From Buddleja alternifolia (lineage: Eukaryota; Streptophyta; Magnoliopsida; Lamiales; Scrophulariaceae), in the NCBI GenBank assembly GCA_019426215.1, contig CM033393.1:49850645-49914644 (forward strand): DNA of 64,000 nucleotides, written 5' to 3'. Shown here piece by piece: positions 58,049 to 64,000 of the stretch (positions are counted from its first letter, which is position 1; each line of letters starts with the position of its first letter). A program made the position numbers and the translations under genes. Below the pieces are notes generated by a model. The model worked only from the letters and a program-made list of their open reading frames with translations. It was not told where the DNA came from and did not search any database.

Positions 58049-60915
58049 ATGGGTGTATGTGGATCAAAGCCCGAAGGATGTGTGGGGATGAACGGTAAAC
58101 TGAAGTTGCAGAAGAAACGCAAGAAACAGAGAACAAGAAGACTTAAAAAATCGCATCCTTCAGCTCATAAAAATCGGGTCGAACCATCTAATCAATCGGA
58201 TCTTCCTTTCAGTAATCCTGCATTCCAAGGTTATATCTTTTGGCTCTTATTTCCCTTTTCCTTTTTTTGATTATTATTATTATTATTGAGGTTTCTTTGT
58301 GTGTGTGTGTGAATTTTTTGTTTATGGATGGTTACTGGAGCTAAGTAAATTTGTTAAAGTTTTGAGCTGCTGTTGATTGATGAACTTTTAGAGCAAACAC
58401 GGAAATAAAAGCATAGAAGGATTAAATGACATAATAATTTACGTGGTTCGGGATTGCCTATGTCAACGGGAGAAGAATAGAGAATTTCACTATGAATGTC
58501 AAAAGTACTAACTTAAACCTTCCGCTAATTTTGGACCTAGGATTTTAAGACAATAGTGACTTTGTTAGACATGTTCGACGACATTTATGTTTTTCTTTGC
58601 ATATAATTTCTAATTTAACTTGGACGTGTTGGATTTAATGAGATCAAGTGTCAGTGTCCTGCTAATTGATTATTGTTATCACTAATAATTTTATGTTTTT
58701 GTCTAAACTTCACCTGAGTAATTGCTTAAGCATTTCAATCTAATTTATCTCTGTCAAATTGTGTTGTTTAAACAGGAAATAGTGAATCATGGTTTGACCC
58801 TGATGTGATGATTGAATCTGATGGTGATGACGAATTTTATAGCATACAAGATGGTTAGTGCCCAAGGCATTTTACGTCCCTTCAGAAAATATATTAATCC
58901 TCTCATATCTTAAAATTAACAAATTCGCTTATACGTATCTATAACTTGAACACTCACAGATATATCTCAAGCTGGATCCATGTCCAATGTTGTCACCCCA
59001 AGATTTTCAAACCAAGTAATGCAAAGTAACAACACTGATTTTCAGCTGAGCTCCGATGATCCTCAAAACGAGGTAGATGAAAATGGTCTGAGGGATGAGA
59101 TGGGTACGTTGCATAATTGTGGATTTCTATCAAATGCATTGCTCCCTTGTCTTGTTTGTGACGAGTCCTTAGACGGGAAGAGGAAATCTCCAAGTCAAGG
59201 AGGTCTTAGCACAAAGAAACGAGTATCCCTCGCTCCTTCTTTCAAATGGAGAGAAGGACAAGAGAAAGAGAATCCTATTTTATGTAAGTTTTTTTTTTGG
59301 TTTTTTCCCCTTTGAACTAAGAATTACTTTTGTTGGCAATTTGATCTAATAATTCAAGTTGATTGTGTTTGTTCTATCTCAGCCTCGACGAAGCCCGTTA
59401 TACAAAGACCAATAGCTGGTTCTCTTATTAGGTGTTCCCCATTAGAGAAGAAAATGTCGGAATGTTGGTCACCGATTGAGCCAAGTACCTTTAAAGTCCG
59501 GGGACAAAATTATAATAGGTGAGACTATATAAATATCACCTCTTGGCAAATTCAATAAATTTGATATACCAAAACGTAAACTTAATTTCTACCTATATTT
59601 GTTTGGCAGAGATAAAAAGAAAGAATTAGCTTCCGGCTATGCTGCATATGTTCCTTTTGGAGTGGATGTATTCTTATCTCCTCGTAAAGTTGATCACGTA
59701 GCTCGATTTGTAGAACTCCCTGCCTTTGATTCATCTGGAGAAGTCCCTCCTATTCTTGTTGTAAACCTTCAGGTATATATATCTACGCTAGCTTCGGAAT
59801 TGAATTTCTCTCAACACTTTTTCAGGCCACTAATTTTGCCCTCTTTTACTGAATCAGATTCCATTTTATCCTGCCACAATCTTCCAAAATGATTACGATG
59901 GACCTGGAGTGAGTTATGTGTTCTATTTCAAGCTTTCAGAAAGTTACACAGAAGATCTTCCGGCTCATTTTCAAGAAAATTTCAGGGTAAGAAGAAGGGC
60001 TTCTAACTTCATCAGTTAGTATCTGTAACTATGATTTTTGCGCTAAAAAGATCGTAATTAGGGATAATTACATACAGACTCTTTATTACCGCGAGCCCCT
60101 GAAGTTTTGCAAATTACCAAGACACTCCTTGATGGATTGAAACTCGAAAAACAGGGGTGAAATTGTAATTTGTTGTTTTTACTGACAGTGTTGAATCAGA
60201 GAAAGCTATGATAATTTCTCAAATTTCTGGTTGTTTTCATAATTAGGGTCTTAAACAGGGGTATCTAGGTAATTTACACATTAATTATTGCGTGTCACCT
60301 TTGCATGAAACAGAGGATAATTGCTAATGAAACAGAGAAGATCAAAAGTTTTCCATTAGATACGAATGCATCCTTCAGGGAAAGATTAAAGATCTTGGGC
60401 CGGGTGGTGAATGTTGAGGATCTTCAATTAAGTGGGGCCGAGAGAAAGCTTATGCACGCTTATAATGAGAAGCCAGTTCTTTCACGTCCTCAGCACGAAT
60501 TTTACTTGGTAAAGTTGCTTAGAAAGTGTTGTTTTTATATGCTTTAATATATCTGCAGTGCCAGTGTGAGTGAAATTCTTTCATTATATTATCTTGAAAC
60601 CGGATAGCTACTTCTTCACAGGGCGAAAATTACTTGGAGATCGATTTGGATATCCACAGATTCAGTTACATTGCTCGGAAAGGTTTTGAAACATTTCAAG
60701 ACAGAATTAAGCATTGTATCTTTGACTTTGGCCTCACTATTCAGGTAGATATTAGACTTGGTCCTAATCAGAGCTAAAACTTCGATTTCTTGACATTTTA
60801 TTTTGTGTGTAATGTGATGCAGGGAAATAAGGCGGAAGATCTACCCGAGTGTATGCTGTGCTGTATAAGATTAAAGGAAATCGACTATACTAACTATCCC
60901 CAACTTAACTTCTGA
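58049..60915 (+). CDS. DUF1336 (EDR2 C-terminal-like) domain protein
   Basis: Nine exons: 58049-58229, 58776-58853, 58960-59283, 59383-59518, 59610-59772, 59858-59986, 60314-60508, 60622-60744, 60823-60915. All junctions are GT..AG and the phases add up to 473 residues. The start [11 protein letters not shown] fits N-myristoylation at Gly2 with palmitoylation at Cys4, so membrane attachment is likely. A basic stretch ([16 protein letters not shown]) follows. A serine-rich, disordered middle leads to the conserved C-terminal half: [98 protein letters not shown] and [16 protein letters not shown]. The same domain ends EDR2, a lipid-binding negative regulator of cell death, but this protein lacks EDR2's PH and START domains. 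The specific role is unknown. Confidence 0.94.
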
Positions 60916-61656
60916 GTCAATACTGTGAGGATGTGAACAAATTACATTCCTTCTTACTATAGTAATTTAGTGCTGAAAACTTTTGTAGGTTCGAGATTTT
61001 TCCGGTATTGCCAATGGCTGAGTTCTGAATATCGCATTTTTATTATTGTTCAAATGTACAGCTCTTGTATTTCAGTGTAAAAGATATACTGAAATCATAT
61101 TAATAAGTTAATACGAAGTTACACATTTTTTCCGTGGTTGTAAGAATTGTACCTTTATCAATTAACTAGGTACTGAATTTGCTTAGTTTAAACATATTTG
61201 TTTCATGTTTCCAGGTTGAGTTCTGACAGGATTGTTTATCGTAAATTCGCAAAAAATAGTGAGGTAAAACTTCTGGACATGTAATAAGGATTATACACAT
61301 ATGTATTGTGTTCGGATATAAGAATTTCAGTAAGGAAAAGGAAGATGAAAAGATCCGAAAAATTAGATTTAGAACAAAAAGTTATATCGTTTGATTGGAG
61401 GAAAATATTTACAAAAAAAATCATGTCCACACTTACATACATATATATATATATATATATATTCATTCTGCAGATATCAGGAAATTTGAGAATTTGATTT
61501 GATGTTCCCTTCAGAATTTTAGGGTTATTGTTTGTAACAATATGGAGACAATGATAAACTGCTTTCAAAAATCATGTGAAACATTCCGACACAAAAAAAA
61601 ATAAAAAAAAATATTGATGTTTGGCAAATACAAAAACCAACATAATTTCTACACAA
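60916..61656. other. Convergent intergenic region
   Basis: 3' ends of two converging genes. An (AT)n run at 61440-61462. No further feature. Confidence 0.5.
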
Positions 61657-61929
61657 CTACGAGGTGGGTGATCCACCACATCGTCCGAAAATAGAAATGA
61701 GAGCGCATCTTTGTACCTTAGTTTCTGATCTGGAACGTGGAAGGGAACGGACATTGGAATCAGGGGCCTTTGTATTACCAATGACGGGATTGGAATTGAA
61801 TTCCGTGGAATTGTTGTCATGAGAAGGTGCAATAGGCTTAATGTCTGAGATTTGAAGCCTATTGTCCCAAATGCGGCCGGAAGAACCTTGCCTTCGGAAT
61901 GAGTATGCTGATCTCTGCAATGTGCTCAT
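61657..61929 (-). CDS. Small MAPK-substrate-like protein (MASS / At1g80180 type)
   Basis: Single exon of 90 residues starting MSTLQRSAYSFRRQGSSGRI. The LQRSxxSFRRQGSSGxxWDD-like start is the hallmark of a small plant family whose Arabidopsis members (At1g80180, At1g15400, as I recall) are MAP-kinase substrates named MASS proteins, linked to stomatal development. The rest is low-complexity, with an SRSETKV segment and a Gly/Cys-containing end (FGRCGGSPTS). Only one Ser-Pro MAPK-type site, near the end, is present, so regulation may differ from the Arabidopsis proteins. It converges with the DUF1336 gene. The in-frame ATG at 61929 is the family start. Confidence 0.82.
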   Translation of the reverse strand: MSTLQRSAYSFRRQGSSGRIWDNRLQISDIKPIAPSHDNNSTEFNSNPVIGNTKAPDSNVRSLPRSRSETKVQRCALISIFGRCGGSPTS

Positions 61930-64000
61930 TGGATTTCAGTTTATTGATTGATCAATTCAATGTATTTGTGTTCCTATGTTTTTGTTTGTTTATTTTGTGA
62001 TTTGTCTTGTAACTAACCTAACGGTTTTTTGTCATAGTCCACGTGGCTTTTGTCTCCTTTTCTTGTGGTTGGTCTATTACTTTTATTAGCTTTGAGTTAA
62101 CAATTACTTAGGGCTACTAAACTTGATCTGATCTGTTTTTTCTTACCAGTAAATTCTTTTTATATTTTTTATGTTCTTAATTCCTATTCCTATTTTTTAA
62201 ATTGTTTTTTCTCTACAGTTAATGTTTTCATATTTTTGTTGTTCTTAATTCTTATTCCTATTTTTTTTTTCAAATCTCTTCCGTTTTCTACTGTACGTTT
62301 TCCACCTCTTCATTTTTGTTAACACTAGCAAACAACACATGCAAATCATATGATGTAAGGACAATTTAAACTACATAAGCATTGAATAGTTGCAAATGAA
62401 ATGTTAGCCCCATACTTATAGCACTCCATCTCTTCAATAGACAATAAAAATCGGTTTGATCTATTGATAGACGTTAATTCCCACTTACTAAATCTAGATC
62501 TTTCTAACTTATAAAGGAAGGTTTTACATACCATCTACACATTATGGAAGTTTTGCAAACTTCTACTATTCTTTTATATACATAAGAAATGTGAAGTTTT
62601 AGGGTTCTTATAGTCTCTGAAAATTTAGAGACTTAATGGGAAATCTGGCAATAGGAGAGAAACTAAATATTTCAAGTGTAACAAACTAGATATGGATAAT
62701 TAGGTTTAATGTTAAATAATCACAAAAAGTATAATTTTGAATTCTTAAATTGATTATATTAACATAAAAGTCAAATCATTCTATTAGAAATTAGGAAAGA
62801 AACGTGAAATAAGTATATGAAGAAAGTCGTAAGAAAGATATAATAGTAGGTATAAACAAATCATCACAATAAAATTATATATTATATATCTATCTATCTA
62901 TACTATTATATATTTGAAGGAAGTGTTTGACCAATTTTGACTCAATGGTACTCAAATCCTAATTTTCTAGAATTTTGAGTTTTTTTATTCCATAGAAAAA
63001 TTCTTATTGGTTGCTATTAATTATTATACTCAAATCACCCAATTAACACTAATTGATCATTGTGACCGAAATGGGAAGAGCAATTTTCATTCCAATACTT
63101 TGATTATGATTTGCTTTGAAAATGGAAAGACCAAAATTTGCTCCCAAATTTATATCATATCATCTCATTCCCAAAATCTATAACTTGCTTAATGATGATT
63201 AAATTGGTTGGCTGAAAACATAATATTGATAACAATTTCAAATTTCAAATTGTGTTTATCTACGGGAATTCCTTGAACATTGCAAAGAAAATAATATTCC
63301 TTGATTTTCTTTCCAAATTCCTCCACTTTTGAAGCCAATAATATTCTCATTCTTTTTGAATAACGTTTACATTACAGAGGTGAATGAAAGTGCTAAATCT
63401 CGGATTTCATGAAGAAAAAAACCTTACAAGAAAGTTTTAATTCATAAAATTCATCATAACTAATTAAGCTTAACGCTGAGCGAAGAAGAAAATCAGATTC
63501 TTTGAAGGTATAAACTTTTCTTTATTATCTATCTTCTCTAATATAATAGATGTTATATTTTCTTTTATATTTTTTGGTATGCATGAATCGTTCATCACCA
63601 TCTTTTACTTTACTTTTTATATAATCATATGTGGCTTGGATTATTCATAAAAAACTTATCTGATTTTTTTTAATTTTTTTTTCCCTCTACAATCCTAAGG
63701 TACGTGTAAATCATTCTTCTCATTCAGGTATATATTTTTATTTTTTTATATTTATGATCTTAAATTTGATTATGTATGTGATTATGATTGCTTCATAATT
63801 TGTTCTCACCTTTTGTATTTCTATTTGGTATTTAGGCTTGGAATATCAAGGGCTCATCTTTAATTGTTTGCCAAGGTATTCTCATTCTTCTTTCAATTAT
63901 CACTAAGCTTAATTTTCTTTGTTTTTAAAATGATTATAGGCCACAAAATAATTAAAAGCATCTAGGATATCGATATTTTCACAATATTTTAGAAACCCAC
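61930..64000. other. AT-rich right end of the window
   Basis: 61930-62050 is the promoter side of the small MASS-like gene. A loose duplication of TTCTTAATTCCTATTCCTATTT occurs at about 62175 and 62246. From about 62889 TCTATCTATCTATACTATTA resembles a Helitron 5' end running rightwards, with no 3' end inside the window. No gene was recognised to 64000; T-rich stretches with possible splice sites at 63500-63900 could belong to a gene leader further right. Confidence 0.45.
62889..63000 (+). mobile_element. Possible Helitron 5' end
   Basis: TCTATCTATCTATACTATTA followed by TATATTTGAAGG matches the style of the Helitron start at 55631. Only the start is seen. Confidence 0.35.

Overview
This is nuclear DNA of a flowering plant. 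It is AT-rich, most genes are interrupted by GT..AG introns, and the intergenic space is full of plant transposons. The proteins are typical of eudicots. Two hairpins resemble the miR3627/miR4376 superfamily, which I know from grape, apple, citrus and tomato. A core-eudicot host, possibly an asterid, fits, but the species cannot be fixed from the sequence.

Genes, left to right: (1) 73-8716 (-), the 5' two-thirds (19 exons) of a VIP1/VIH-type diphosphoinositol-pentakisphosphate kinase, cut by the window edge. (2) 22011-23975 (-), a two-exon DUF569 protein. (3) 25022-27055 (-), an intronless P-class PPR protein like At5g39980. (4) 31208-33820 (+), a four-exon GT14 glucuronosyltransferase like GLCAT14A (At5g39990). 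(5) 34548-35149 (-), two microRNA-like hairpins. (6) 48740-49440 (-), a box C/D snoRNA cluster containing U18, a snR77-like and a U54-like guide, behind a site II/telo-box/TATA promoter. (7) 51286-53165 (-), a two-exon thaumatin-like protein. (8) 58049-60915 (+), a nine-exon DUF1336 protein with an N-myristoylation-type start. (9) 61657-61929 (-), a 90-residue MASS-type MAPK-substrate-like protein. The PPR, GT14 and thaumatin order matches what I recall of Arabidopsis At5g39980, At5g39990 and At5g40020, which suggests conserved microsynteny.

Transposons explain much of the remainder. At 13191-19325 lies a non-autonomous Ty3-type LTR element with 5-bp target duplications, inserted into one copy of an older tandem duplication. 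At 20470-21740 is an inverted pair of plant-mobile-domain (PMD) fragments, one arm broken by a hAT MITE. At 36073-38393 are a Harbinger-type MITE, a tRNA-derived SINE and a second Harbinger-type MITE sitting inside the SINE's target duplication. At 39623-40243 is a hAT-type element. At 41306-48207 is a 6.9-kb Mutator-like element with about 400-bp terminal inverted repeats made of small palindromes, a decayed transposase and the second half of a PMD gene. At 52651-52985 a hAT-type MITE lies in the thaumatin intron. At 55631-57112 is a Helitron.

The protein genes look like unrelated housekeeping or defence genes; only the snoRNAs and the paired microRNA hairpins appear to be clusters expressed together. 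Exon junctions of the multi-exon genes were placed by eye from GT..AG sites, frame arithmetic and family similarity. All homology statements come from recognising families, not from a database search.
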